Shown here piece after piece: positions 24,830 to 33,632 of a stretch of 64,000 bases of DNA. Origin of the DNA: Burkholderia latens (GTDB taxonomy: Bacteria > Pseudomonadota > Gammaproteobacteria > Burkholderiales > Burkholderiaceae). Made by a program: the position numbers and the translations under genes. Where the stretch lies: assembly GCF_902499045.1 (NCBI RefSeq), contig NZ_CABVPL010000006.1, positions 62,001 to 126,000 on the forward strand, in the 5' to 3' direction. The notes beneath the pieces were generated by a model that made no database searches, was not told the origin of the DNA, and was given only the letters and a program-made list of their open reading frames with translations. How positions within the stretch are numbered: position 1 is the first letter of the stretch; each line of letters starts with the position of its first letter.

Positions 24830-26223
24830 CGCAATCGACCGCCACGCCGTTCAGCGCGCTGCCGCTGACGCCCGCCACGCTCGCGAACCTCGCGCAGCTC
24901 GGCTACGTCGACATGACGCCGATCCAGGCCGCGAGCCTGCCGATCGCGCTGGCCGGCCATGACCTGATCGCGCAGGCGAAGACGGGCAGCGGCAAGACCG
25001 CCGCGTTCTCGCTCGCGCTGCTCGCGCGCCTCGACGCGCGCCGCTTCGACGTGCAGGCGATGATCCTGTGCCCGACGCGCGAACTCGCCGACCAGGTCGC
25101 GCAGGAAGTGCGCCGCCTCGCGCGCGCCGAGGAAAACGTGAAGGTGCTGACGCTGTGCGGCGGCACACCGATGCGCCCGCAGGCGCAGAGCCTCGAACAC
25201 GGCGCGCATATCGTCGTCGGCACGCCGGGCCGGATCATGGATCACCTCGACCGCGGCAACCTGAAGCTTGATGCGCTCAACACGCTCGTGCTGGACGAAG
25301 CCGACCGGATGCTCGACATGGGCTTCTTCGACGACATCGCGAAGGTCGCGCGGATGTGCCCGACGACGCGCCAGACGCTGCTGTTCTCGGCGACCTATCC
25401 GGACGGCATCGCGAAGCTGAGTCAGCAATTCCTGCGCAATCCGAAGGAAGTGAAGCTCGAGGAGCGCCACGACGACAGCAAGATTCGCCAGCGCTTCTAC
25501 GAAGTCACGGAAACCGAGCGGCTGCACGCGGTCGGCCAGCTGCTGAACCACTACCGGCCGGTCAGCACGATCGCGTTCTGCAACACCAAGCAGCAATGCC
25601 GTGACCTGCTTGACGTGCTGCATGCGCAGGGCTTCCACGCGCTCGCGTTGCACGGCGAGCTCGAGCAGCGCGAGCGCGACCAGGTGCTGATCCAGTTCGC
25701 GAACCGCAGTTGCTCGGTGCTGGTCGCGACCGACGTCGCCGCGCGCGGGCTCGACATCGCGCAGCTCGAGGCCGTGATCAACGTCGACGTGACGCCCGAT
25801 CCCGAAGTGCACGTGCACCGCATCGGCCGCACCGGCCGCGCGGATCAGGAGGGCTGGGCGCTGAGCCTCGCGAGCATGGACGAGATGGGCCGCGTCGGCG
25901 CGATCGAGCAGGCGCAGAAGCGTGAGGTCGAATGGCATTCGCTCGCCGAGTTGAAACCGACCGGCAACGATACGTTGCTGCCGCCGATGGAAACGCTGCA
26001 GATTCTCGGCGGGCGCAAGGACAAGATCCGCCCGGGCGACGTGCTCGGCGCGCTGACCGGCGACGCCGGATTCGACGGCAAGCAGATCGGCAAGATCAAC
26101 GTGACCGAGTTCTCGACCTATGTCGCGATCGAGCGCGGTGTCGCGCGCGACGCGCTGCGCAAGCTCAATGCCGGGAAGATCAAGGGCAAGCGGGTCAAGG
26201 TCCGGTTGATGGACGAAGCGTGA
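24826..26223 (+). CDS. dbpA: ATP-dependent RNA helicase DbpA (DEAD-box)
   Basis: The protein has 465 residues. All helicase motifs are present in order: Q motif (DMTPIQAASLP), I (AKTGSGKT), Ia (PTRELADQ), II (DEAD), III (SAT), IV (TIAFCNTK), V (ATDVAARGLD) and VI (HRIGRTGR). The C-terminal ~75 residues (DKIRPGDVLGALTGDAGFDGKQIGKINVTEFSTYVAIE) are the DbpA RRM that recognises hairpin 92 of 23S rRNA. It functions in late 50S assembly. The TTG start at 24826 is inferred from the frame, the 4-base overlap with the upstream stop and CGGAGA upstream. Confidence 0.95.
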   Translation: MTQSTATPFSALPLTPATLANLAQLGYVDMTPIQAASLPIALAGHDLIAQAKTGSGKTAAFSLALLARLDARRFDVQAMILCPTRELADQVAQEVRRLARAEENVKVLTLCGGTPMRPQAQSLEHGAHIVVGTPGRIMDHLDRGNLKLDALNTLVLDEADRMLDMGFFDDIAKVARMCPTTRQTLLFSATYPDGIAKLSQQFLRNPKEVKLEERHDDSKIRQRFYEVTETERLHAVGQLLNHYRPVSTIAFCNTKQQCRDLLDVLHAQGFHALALHGELEQRERDQVLIQFANRSCSVLVATDVAARGLDIAQLEAVINVDVTPDPEVHVHRIGRTGRADQEGWALSLASMDEMGRVGAIEQAQKREVEWHSLAELKPTGNDTLLPPMETLQILGGRKDKIRPGDVLGALTGDAGFDGKQIGKINVTEFSTYVAIERGVARDALRKLNAGKIKGKRVKVRLMDEA

Positions 26224-26229
26224 TCGCAA

Positions 26230-26262
26230 GCGGCGCGGCGGCCGTCACGGCAGCCGCGCCGC
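26230..26262. terminator. GC-rich hairpin between convergent genes
   Basis: A perfect 10-bp stem (GCGGCGCGGC, 26230-26239, with 26253-26262) and 13-base loop fill the whole gap between dbpA and the convergent binding-protein gene. There is no T-run. Confidence 0.5.
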
Positions 26263-26263
26263 G

Positions 26264-27088
26264 TCACGCCAGCTCGGGATATCCGTGCGCGGCCGCATCC
26301 CGCGCGAGCGCGTCAATCGTGTCGTATGCGCGCGGCGGCACACGTTCGAAACCCTTCAGCCGCAGCTCCGCCGCCCGTTCCGCGTCTGCCGCGATCGCGT
26401 GATCCAGCGCATCCTGCAACGCCTCCACCCGCCTTCCTTCGAGCGTCTTCGACGCGATCAACGGCAACCCGGGCGCCGAAGCCGTCATGCCGATGATCCG
26501 GATCTCATTCAACAATTCGGGCAGCGCGTCGCGCACATACGCGAACGTCACGCAGTCGATCGCCGCGCAATCGGCAGCGCCGTCGGCCAGTGCACGCAGC
26601 ACGTTCAGGTGCGAGCCGAACGATTCGGCCGAGCCGAAGAAACGTCCGTCGTGCGCGTGCGGCGCGACCGCATGCCGGAATGCGTTCATTCCGCTGTGCG
26701 AATCCGCGCCGTTGAATGCCGCGCGCAGGCCGCGACAGGCCGCAAGTGTCGTCGCACCGCCCGCATGCACGCGTGCCGACACGACCAGCACGCTGCTGTA
26801 GCGTGCGCCGTCGCAGCCCGGCGCGTCGAACGCCGGCGTCGCGATCAGGTGGACGACATCGCGCAAGCCGAGCATCCGGTACGGATAGCCGCACGTCTGC
26901 GACAGCAGCAGGTCGTTGCGCCGCCACAGCGCATGCAGATCCCCGAACGGCTCGTCGAGCAGCGCGACGCCGCCCGGCCCGCCGGTGCGTGCGAACGCAT
27001 CGAGCGCGTCACGCAGCAGCGCACGCCACAGTGCGGCGTGGCGCGGCGTCACGTTGTACATCGGCAGGGCGGCGATCCATTGGCTCAT
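26264..27088 (-). CDS. PhnD-like substrate-binding protein without export signal
   Basis: The protein has 274 residues and resembles the PhnD/SsuA/transferrin-like type 2 periplasmic-binding fold. Cues are SQWIAALPMYNVTP at the N-terminus, QTCGYPYRMLG near the first domain, RAAFNGADSHSGMNAFRHA and a second-domain segment ADCAAIDCVTFAYVRDA. These match the domain that binds phosphonate-like ligands. No signal peptide or lipobox precedes it, and no ABC permease or ATPase gene is nearby. It may be a cytoplasmic sensor or enzyme using this fold. It converges with dbpA and is divergent from the desaturase. Confidence 0.72.
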   Translation of the reverse strand: MSQWIAALPMYNVTPRHAALWRALLRDALDAFARTGGPGGVALLDEPFGDLHALWRRNDLLLSQTCGYPYRMLGLRDVVHLIATPAFDAPGCDGARYSSVLVVSARVHAGGATTLAACRGLRAAFNGADSHSGMNAFRHAVAPHAHDGRFFGSAESFGSHLNVLRALADGAADCAAIDCVTFAYVRDALPELLNEIRIIGMTASAPGLPLIASKTLEGRRVEALQDALDHAIAADAERAAELRLKGFERVPPRAYDTIDALARDAAAHGYPELA

Positions 27089-27177
27089 GCGCGCATTCTA
27101 CGCATCGGCCGTGCGTTCGAGGAAGGCGGTTCGCGCGCATTTGGCGCAATTCATCTTCCATTCATGGCTACCGATAC

Positions 27178-27200
27178 TTATCGGCCGCGCAGCGATAAGC
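27178..27200. promoter_or_regulatory. Candidate operator dyad CTTATCG-N9-CGATAAG
   Basis: Perfect 7-bp arms (27178-27184 and 27194-27200) lie in the divergent spacer between the PhnD-like protein and the desaturase, about 90 bases from the former's start. No cognate regulator is adjacent. Confidence 0.4.
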
Positions 27201-27371
27201 AAATGCAAATTGCTTGGTTGGCGCGATTGTGCGGCGCGGTTAGCGTTCCAGTGTCGCGATCGCTTCGAGCGAGCGCGCGCCTGTCGGCCAACCGCATCGT
27301 GTCCCGCACCGGGGCGCGATCGTCCGCTATCCGTATCACCCGTACCGCACGTTTCGTCCCGCCTGAGCATC

Positions 27372-28397
27372 ATGGCCGAATACTTCGACGTCGACCACGC
27401 GCGCGCGATCGCCACGCTCGACGCCCGCTTTACCGCCCGCACCGAGTGGCCGACGTGGCTGCTGATCGTCGCGATCTACGGCGGCTGGCTCGCCGTGCTG
27501 CTGCTCGTGCGTGCCGGGTGCCTGCCGCTCGCGGCCGCGACGCCGCCGCTGATCCTGCTCGGCGCGTGGCACATGTCGCTGCAGCATGAACTGCTGCACG
27601 GCCATCCGACGCGCTCCGCGTTCGTGAACCGGCTGCTCGGCTATCCGCCGCTGACGATCTGGTATCCATACACGCTCTATCGTGACACGCACCTCGAACA
27701 TCACCGCGACGAGGATCTGACCGTTCCCGGCGTCGATCCGGAATCGAACTACGTGTCGCGCGACGAGTGGGCGCGACTGCCGCGCTGGCGCCGCGCGCTG
27801 ACGGTTGCACGCACAACGTTCATCGGACGCCTGGTGTTCGGGCCGCCGACGAGCATCGCTGCAATGTTCGCCGACGCATTCCGCACGTTCCGGCGCGGCG
27901 ACTTCCGCTATCTGCCGATGTGGGTCGCGCACGCCGCATGCGCGATCGCGCTGCTCGCATGGCTGCAGCGGGCAATCGGCGTGCCGTGGCGGTATTACCT
28001 GCTGGCGATCACGTGGCCGGCGCTGTCGCTCGCGATGATCCGGTCGCTGTTCGAGCACCGCGCCGCGCGGCACCCGAAGGCGCGCATCGTGATCAACGAA
28101 GCCGGCCTCGCGATGCGGCTGCTGTACCTGAACAACAACTATCACCTCGTTCATCACGACCTGCCGAAGCTGCCGTGGTATGACCTGCCGCGTGCGTACC
28201 GGATGCGGCGCGACGCGTATGCGGAAAAATGCGGCGGTTTCGTGATACGCGGCGGCTATCGCGAACTGCTGGCGCGCCACGCGTGGACGCCCACCGACGG
28301 GCCCGTGCATCCGTTCGACCACGGCACGGCGTCGCTGTCGACGGGGAGCGGCGCGAAGGTCGCCGCGGTCGACGGGTATCTTCAGATCAGTACATGA
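27372..28397 (+). CDS. Membrane fatty acid desaturase family protein
   Basis: This 341-residue integral-membrane di-iron enzyme has the three histidine boxes in order: MSLQHELLHGH, RDTHLEHHRDED and NNYHLVHHDLP. Hydrophobic helices flank box 1 and two more lie around residues 180-225. The family inserts double bonds or hydroxyl groups into acyl or related lipids using O2. The start is the ATG at 27372 (MAEYFDVDHAR). The ~40 residues after the last box are polar and end in Ser/Thr-rich sequence. Whether it acts on phospholipid acyl chains, acyl-CoA or a specialised lipid is open. Confidence 0.9.
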   Translation: MAEYFDVDHARAIATLDARFTARTEWPTWLLIVAIYGGWLAVLLLVRAGCLPLAAATPPLILLGAWHMSLQHELLHGHPTRSAFVNRLLGYPPLTIWYPYTLYRDTHLEHHRDEDLTVPGVDPESNYVSRDEWARLPRWRRALTVARTTFIGRLVFGPPTSIAAMFADAFRTFRRGDFRYLPMWVAHAACAIALLAWLQRAIGVPWRYYLLAITWPALSLAMIRSLFEHRAARHPKARIVINEAGLAMRLLYLNNNYHLVHHDLPKLPWYDLPRAYRMRRDAYAEKCGGFVIRGGYRELLARHAWTPTDGPVHPFDHGTASLSTGSGAKVAAVDGYLQIST

Positions 28398-28503
28398 ATC
28401 GGCCGGCCGGGCGCGCTTCGCCGCGAAGCCGCCTGTTCCGTCGGCGGCCCCGGCAACGCCGTGAGCGCGCCCGCTCGCACGTTTCTTACGAACTGCCGAC
28501 AAT

Positions 28504-28533
28504 CGCTGATCGTCAGCGGAGAATTGCCAATTC
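28504..28533. promoter_or_regulatory. Two small dyads upstream of benE
   Basis: CGCTGA-TCG-TCAGCG (28504-28518) and GAATT-GCC-AATTC (28521-28533) lie side by side about 100 bases before the benE start, in the more AT-rich part of the spacer. Confidence 0.3.
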
Positions 28534-28631
28534 CATCGGCTATGCCCAGAATGACGGCTCGTCCGGGGCTTCCAACAATCATTCGCCCCGGCTCAGCCCG
28601 CCGGCCGCGCGCCGCACTTCCCCGAACGACG

Positions 28632-29840
28632 ATGCAACCCAACACCTCGCACGGCGCGATCCGCTCGATCGGCAACGACTGGTCCGTCTCCGCGATCACC
28701 GCGGGCTTTCTCGCGGTGCTGATTTCCTATGCGGGGCCGCTCGCGATCTTCTTCCAGGCGTCACAGGCCGCACATGTATCCAACGAGATGGTGACGTCGT
28801 GGGTCTGGGCGATCTCGGTCGGCGCCGGCGTGTCCGGGCTGTTCGCGAGCTGGAAGCTGAAGGTGCCGGTCGTGACCGCGTGGTCGGCGCCCGGCACCGC
28901 GCTGCTGGTCGGCCTCTTTCCGCAATTGACGCTGCACCAGGCCGTCGGCGCGTACATCACGGCCGCGTTGATCATTCTCGCGATCGGCATCACCGGTTAT
29001 TTCGATCGCCTCGTGCGCCACATTCCGCGCGGCATCGCGTGCGGGATGATGGCCGGCATCCTGCTGCCGTTCGGGATGCACGCGTTCTCCGCGGCGACCG
29101 CGCAGCCGGTGCTCGGGTTCGGGATGATCGCGGCGTACGTGATCTTCAAACGCCTGCTGCCGCGCTACAGCATCGTGCTCGTGCTGCTCACGGGCGCCGC
29201 ACTCGCGACGCTGCTCGGGATGACGCACGTCGGCAACGTGTCGCCGAGCATCGCGCGGCCGATCTTCATCGCCCCCGAATGGACGCTCGGTACGACGCTC
29301 AGCCTCGCGCTGCCGCTCGTCGTCGTCAGTCTTACCGGCCAGTTCCTGCCGGGGATGACGATCCTGCGCGTGTCCGGCTATCACACAAGCGCGCGGCCGA
29401 TCATCACGGCGACCAGCGTGATGTCGCTCGTGGTCGCGTGTTTCGGCGGAATCACGATCGTCGTCGCGGCGATCACCGCGGCGCTGTGCACCGGCAAGGA
29501 TTCGCACGAGGATCCGGAGCGTCGCTATATCGCGGGCATCGCGAATGGCGTGATCTATCTGATCGGCGGGCTCTTTGCAGGGACGATCGTCGCGCTGTTC
29601 TTCGCGTTGCCGAAGGCGTTCGTCGCGATCCTGGCGGGGCTCGCGCTGATCGGTGCGATCGGCGCCAACGTGCACGGGATCTTCGAGGACGACGACCATC
29701 GCGAAGCATCCGTGATCACGTTTCTTGCGACCGCGTCGGGGATGACGTGGCTCGGGCTCGGGTCGGCGTTCTGGGGGATCGTGATCGGGTCGGTCGCGTA
29801 TGCGGTGTTGAGCAGGGCACGGGGGCGTCGAGGGGATTGA
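28632..29840 (+). CDS. benE: Benzoate/H+ symporter family transporter (BenE-like)
   Basis: This 402-residue polytopic membrane protein has about 11-12 helices. It shows the BenE family opening (ITAGFLAVLISYAGPLAIFFQAS), the motif WAISVGAGVSGLFASW and the conserved PGTALL segment in helix 3. Later segments LTGQFLPGMTILRVSGY and SLVVACFGGITIVVAAITAALCTGKDSHEDP are also typical. It is expected to import benzoate or a similar aromatic acid with protons. No ben or cat catabolic genes lie nearby, so the actual substrate could differ. It runs in the same direction as the desaturase, 234 bases apart. Confidence 0.9.
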   Translation: MQPNTSHGAIRSIGNDWSVSAITAGFLAVLISYAGPLAIFFQASQAAHVSNEMVTSWVWAISVGAGVSGLFASWKLKVPVVTAWSAPGTALLVGLFPQLTLHQAVGAYITAALIILAIGITGYFDRLVRHIPRGIACGMMAGILLPFGMHAFSAATAQPVLGFGMIAAYVIFKRLLPRYSIVLVLLTGAALATLLGMTHVGNVSPSIARPIFIAPEWTLGTTLSLALPLVVVSLTGQFLPGMTILRVSGYHTSARPIITATSVMSLVVACFGGITIVVAAITAALCTGKDSHEDPERRYIAGIANGVIYLIGGLFAGTIVALFFALPKAFVAILAGLALIGAIGANVHGIFEDDDHREASVITFLATASGMTWLGLGSAFWGIVIGSVAYAVLSRARGRRGD

Positions 29841-29996
29841 CGGCGTGCGCCGCGCCGCTACGCTCGAGCGCGCGTTGCCGTGTCTGCTCGGGCGCAGGAT
29901 CGTCGGATCTCGCGATTCGCTTCATCGAATGGGCGAATCGGGTCGAGTAACGTCCTTGCATGTCGAAGATCGTAACGGCGACCGGCCCGTCACGCA

Positions 29997-30467
29997 CTAC
30001 CTCGATGTGTTGCGCGGAGCGCCGCTGACAAGCAGAAGCTGATCGACGAGTTCGAGTTTCAACGGCTTGTCCGCGTCGAACTTCTTCTTTTCGATCGCGT
30101 ACTTCCACCCGTCGCCATTACCCGGGTTGCGGTAGAACGCCACGACCGCGACGTAGTGCGTATCGGCCTGCATCGGTTGCGTAAGGCTCGCAGACGCGCC
30201 GGGATTCAACACGGCGGCAAGGTCCGCCTGCAGATCCATCTTGCGGTCCCTCAACTGATACACGTGCGCCGCGACAGATGTTGCGCGGCCGGCGTCGTCG
30301 CGGTTCAGCGCCTCGCGGGCGGACAGATCGACGTTGAGCATGTTGACTTGCTTGAAGAGCACCGCTCGATATGCGCTCGACGACGCGTCGGAAACGGATT
30401 GCCAGGCGCCGCACGCAGACAGCAGCATGACGGACGAGAAGATCGAAACAGCGAAACGGACGGACAT
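29997..30467 (-). CDS. Orphan TssJ-like type VI secretion lipoprotein
   Basis: The protein has 156 residues. The signal peptide ends in VMLLSACG (lipobox Cys near position 18). The mature domain has the TssJ (SciN/VasD) pattern: QVNMLNVDLSAREALNRDDAGRATSVAAHVYQLRD, then HYVAVVAFYRNPGNGDGWKYAI and a final strand LKLELVDQLLLVSG. In type VI systems TssJ sits in the outer membrane and binds TssM. No other tss gene is within the window, so this is an orphan copy or a related stand-alone lipoprotein. It converges with benE. Confidence 0.75.
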   Translation of the reverse strand: MSVRFAVSIFSSVMLLSACGAWQSVSDASSSAYRAVLFKQVNMLNVDLSAREALNRDDAGRATSVAAHVYQLRDRKMDLQADLAAVLNPGASASLTQPMQADTHYVAVVAFYRNPGNGDGWKYAIEKKKFDADKPLKLELVDQLLLVSGAPRNTSR

Positions 30468-31114
30468 CGGTCTTCCTCGGCAATGCATGGCGTAGGTCAT
30501 GCGTGTATTGGTGTCGGCTGTCGTCGGTCGAACGCACGACACGAGCCGGCCGCAGAAGAACGGATGCACCGGCTGAAGCGCGCGCGCGTCATTCTGATCA
30601 AGCAAGCGATGCGGCGAGATGTGGATTCGGTGCCGGTGTGGGAACAGCCTCGTAGACGCCGAGCGCGATATTGACGATCCGCTCCTCGTCAGCGGGCAGC
30701 ACGGTGGTCCAGCCGAGCCGGCGCGTATCGCGACGGCACTTCCATACGGACGTGCACGTCTGCCTTCACGCCAACATAGAGCTGCACGAAGGCCATCAGA
30801 TCGCGATGCAGTCATGCACCGGGCAGCAGATCCTGCGCTTGTCGAGCATCCGCTGGGCGCAACGTCACCCGCACCGCCCGGCTCCGATATCCTCGAAAAC
30901 GACGAACCCGGCGTGCTGGTGAGTTTTGAAATGACGTGCCATCTGAAGAAAGCCGGACTCGTGCGTTTCGGTACGTACTGCGAGCCGCCTCGGCGCATGT
31001 GGCTGACACGCGCGACCAAAGCGCATCGTTAACGTGCCGGCTGAATACCGGATCGGGTTTCGTCGCTTGCCGATCCGGCCAACCGATGTCGATACCAGCC
31101 GCGGCCCGCCCGCA
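30468..31114. other. Region with decayed coding traces upstream of the TssJ-like gene
   Basis: No intact gene is found. On the minus strand a stop-to-stop frame at 30598-30765 translates to a protein-like stretch containing WTTVLPADEERIVNIALGVYEAV; it has no ATG. A different frame immediately upstream also reads protein-like (FVQLYVGVKADVHVRMEVP) and ends within it, as if one gene had been frameshifted. This could be a remnant of a larger gene next to the orphan tssJ-like gene. Confidence 0.35.
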
Positions 31115-32008
31115 TCACACCGGCGCCGCATGCGCGCGCACCAGCGCAGCCAGCGCGTCCGCCGGTCGCGTCGCACCATAAACCCGCTCCGACACGCCAG
31201 TCTCCACATCGATCTGCCCCGCGTTGTGCGCGTCGTACAAATCGACGATCAGTTGCGCATGGCGCTCGCTGAGCCCGGCGCGCAATAGCGTCGCGGTCCA
31301 TGCGTCGCGCGGAAGCGCTTGCGCGGCGATCTCCCGATCGGCCGCCGCGCCGAGCATATCCGCAATGTTCCGCACGCTCACGCGCTGCGGCCCCTCGATG
31401 CTGACGATACGCGGCCCGCGACTGAATTCAGCACGATCGATCAGCAGCCGCGCCGCCGCGATGCCCACATCGGGCGCCCAGACCGTCGGGAATACCTTGT
31501 CGACCGGATGATGAAAGCTCGGCAGCACGCCGGTCGCGAGCGCGACGGGCAGCACGCGCGTCCAGTTCTGCACATGTTCGGCCGAGCGCAGCAGCGTGAG
31601 CCGCGTCGGAACCGTCTTCAGATTTTGTTCCAGACGACGAAAAAGCCGCGTGATACCCGTGTTGCCGTCGCGCTCCGCGCCATAGTCCGACAGCGCCAGC
31701 AGCGCCGGCGGCGGGTTCGCGGCCAGCGCGCCCGTCACGACGTCGATCGTGTGCGCCATCGTCGCGGCCGGGTCGCGGTCTGCGACCGGCACCGGACACA
31801 GCATCTGCACCGCGTGCGCGCCGTCGATCGCTGCGGCGACCGCGCGTGCGTCGGACAGCTCGGCGATCGCGACGTCGCAGCCGAGTTGCACGAAGCGCTC
31901 TTGCTGGCGTGCGTCGCGCAACACCGCGCGCACGGGATGGCCTGCATGACGCAACGTCGTCACGGTCGACAAGCCGACGTTGCCGGATGCTCCGAATATC
32001 ACGAACAC
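31115..32008 (-). CDS. NmrA-like NAD(P)-binding protein
   Basis: This 297-residue atypical SDR has the dinucleotide motif FVIFGASGNVGLSTVTTL at the very start and then the NmrA pattern of alternating beta/alpha (GHPVRAVLRDARQQERFVQLGCDVAIAELSDARAV). No YxxxK catalytic pair is present in the usual place, consistent with redox-sensing NmrA relatives (HSCARG, QorB-like) or quinone reductases. The start is the GTG at 32008, with AGGAGCGG just upstream; an upstream ATG would add a charged leader. It may form a unit with the AraC gene 271 bases upstream on the same strand. Confidence 0.85.
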   Translation of the reverse strand: MFVIFGASGNVGLSTVTTLRHAGHPVRAVLRDARQQERFVQLGCDVAIAELSDARAVAAAIDGAHAVQMLCPVPVADRDPAATMAHTIDVVTGALAANPPPALLALSDYGAERDGNTGITRLFRRLEQNLKTVPTRLTLLRSAEHVQNWTRVLPVALATGVLPSFHHPVDKVFPTVWAPDVGIAAARLLIDRAEFSRGPRIVSIEGPQRVSVRNIADMLGAAADREIAAQALPRDAWTATLLRAGLSERHAQLIVDLYDAHNAGQIDVETGVSERVYGATRPADALAALVRAHAAPV

Positions 32009-32279
32009 GATCCGCTCCTGGGGATGAAGGTGACGTGATTGTCTGCGCTCACGGCCGACGCGACGCACACGGACAGATGATCCGGACAGGAACGGATGAC
32101 GGATCAGGCGGCGGCCGGCGTCGCTGGCCGCAGGCCGGCAAGCCGCTGGACGATCGCGTTGGGGCCGCCCCGCTTCACCGGGCGAGCGGAAGCGCTCGGC
32201 GCGGCGCGTGCTTCAAGCGCTGCCGATCGCGAATTCGCCAAGCCACGGCGACACGGGGCTCGATCGCGCGCAACGGTGA

Positions 32280-33185
32280 TCAATCATCCTTGCCGTCGTA
32301 AGCCAGCCTCGGCCCGCGCTGCGCGCCGGAGCGCGCGATTTCGGTCGGCGTCGCGCCGAGCACGCGGTTCATCCAGTTCGCCATGTGGCTCTGATGCGCG
32401 AACCCAGCCTCGAGCGCGATCTGGCTGATGCTGAGCCGCCCTTCGAGCAACAACGTCTTCGCGCGCTCGACGCGACGCCGTACCACATACTGATGCACCG
32501 GCATCCCGAGCGTCTCGCGAAACAGCACCTTGAAGTGCGGCACGCTGATCGACACGAGCGCCGCGAGTTCGGCCAGCGTCATCCGCCGTTCGAGATTGGC
32601 TTCGACATAGTCGATCACGCGCGCGGCCGCTTTCGGCGCAAGCGTCCGCCTGCGCTCGCGGAACGCCGGCTGGCTGTCGGCGAGCCGAGCGACCAGCGCC
32701 GTGCACAGGCTCTCCGCATAAAGCGGATCGGATGCGTCTTCCGCTTCGAGTTCGGCGGCCATCGCCCATGCGATGTGCTGCAGCCGCGGGTCGCGCACCT
32801 GCAGACGCCGCCGGATCTGCGCCTGCGCCGGCTTCAGTTCCAGTTGCTCGAACGTGCGCCGCACGAAGGCGTCGCTGAGCGCGATGTGCAGGATCCGGCA
32901 GTCGGCGCTGTCGGTCCACTGGCCCGGCAGCCCGGCCGGAACCACGTCGACGTCGCCGTGCGCCTGGATGCGCGACACGCGTTGGCCGTCGCACACGCAA
33001 TCCGCGCGAACCGGCGAGCCGATATGCACGCCGATGCGGTGATGATCGGCAGCCGGAATCCGGTAGGTGCCCGCGCGAATCTGCAGCAGCGACGCGCCGA
33101 AGCCGCGCCAACCGAGCCCGCGGCTGGAGCGCAGACTGATCGGCACGCCGTTGTCGGCCGGCGCGGCGAGAATCGGATCGCTCAT
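32280..33185 (-). CDS. AraC-family transcriptional regulator
   Basis: The protein has 301 residues. The N-terminal half (~residues 30-160) is a beta-rich sensing domain of cupin type (HIGSPVRADCVCDGQRVSRIQAHGDVDVVPAGLPGQWT). The C-terminal ~100 residues carry two helix-turn-helix motifs (MTLAELAALVSISVPHFKVLFRETLGMPVHQYVVRRRVERAKTLL, then SISQIALEAGFAHQSHMANWMNRVLGATP). GGAGGGG precedes the ATG at 33185. It probably activates the downstream NmrA-like gene in response to an unknown small molecule. Confidence 0.92.
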   Translation of the reverse strand: MSDPILAAPADNGVPISLRSSRGLGWRGFGASLLQIRAGTYRIPAADHHRIGVHIGSPVRADCVCDGQRVSRIQAHGDVDVVPAGLPGQWTDSADCRILHIALSDAFVRRTFEQLELKPAQAQIRRRLQVRDPRLQHIAWAMAAELEAEDASDPLYAESLCTALVARLADSQPAFRERRRTLAPKAAARVIDYVEANLERRMTLAELAALVSISVPHFKVLFRETLGMPVHQYVVRRRVERAKTLLLEGRLSISQIALEAGFAHQSHMANWMNRVLGATPTEIARSGAQRGPRLAYDGKDD

Positions 33186-33378
33186 GGTTCCCCTCCACCA
33201 GATCGAGTGTCGAACGCGCATTGTGACGCTTTTTCGGCGCGCTTGCCGGCCTGGGCGCCGGCCTCCGTGCCGGTCTGATAAAAGATCATCCGTTTCTGCT
33301 CGAACCCGATCCGGACCTGCGCGCCAGCCGGCGCCGATACGCTTACGATCGCGTCATCCGACACCTACGGAGCCCGCC

Positions 33379-33594
33379 ATGTCCGATTGCTGCCCGCGTC
33401 GCGCGGTGTTCACCGCACCGCCGCCGTCTCGCGCGCCCCGTCCGGCGCCGCGTCCGCGCTTGCGCGCTCATTCCCGTTTCGGTCGCGTTCGCGCCGCACT
33501 TGCCGCGTGCTGCCTGCGCATGATCGGCTGGTACCGGCTCGAACGGCTGCTCGCGTCGATTCCCGACAGCAACGACGACTTCGGCATCGCCTGA
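33379..33594 (+). CDS. Small basic hypothetical protein
   Basis: The protein has 71 residues: Cys pairs near both ends of the first half (SDCCPRR, AACCLRM), a Pro/Arg-rich middle and a helical C-terminus MIGWYRLERLLASIPDSNDDF. GGAG lies upstream of the ATG at 33379. It is divergent from the AraC gene across 193 bases. I do not recognise a family; the Arg-rich N-terminal part followed by a conserved-looking hydrophobic helix suggests a small nucleic-acid or membrane-associated protein. Confidence 0.5.
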   Translation: MSDCCPRRAVFTAPPPSRAPRPAPRPRLRAHSRFGRVRAALAACCLRMIGWYRLERLLASIPDSNDDFGIA

Positions 33595-33632
33595 GCGCGC
33601 GAACGCGCCGCGCGACACGCCGAATTCACCGC

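Noticed and set aside
28632-29840. Benzoate degradation cluster around benE
   Set aside because: No benABCD or cat genes in the flanks; the transporter stands alone.
29997-30467. Type VI secretion gene cluster
   Set aside because: No tssB, tssC, tssK, tssL, tssM, hcp, vgrG or clpV-type gene lies in the window.
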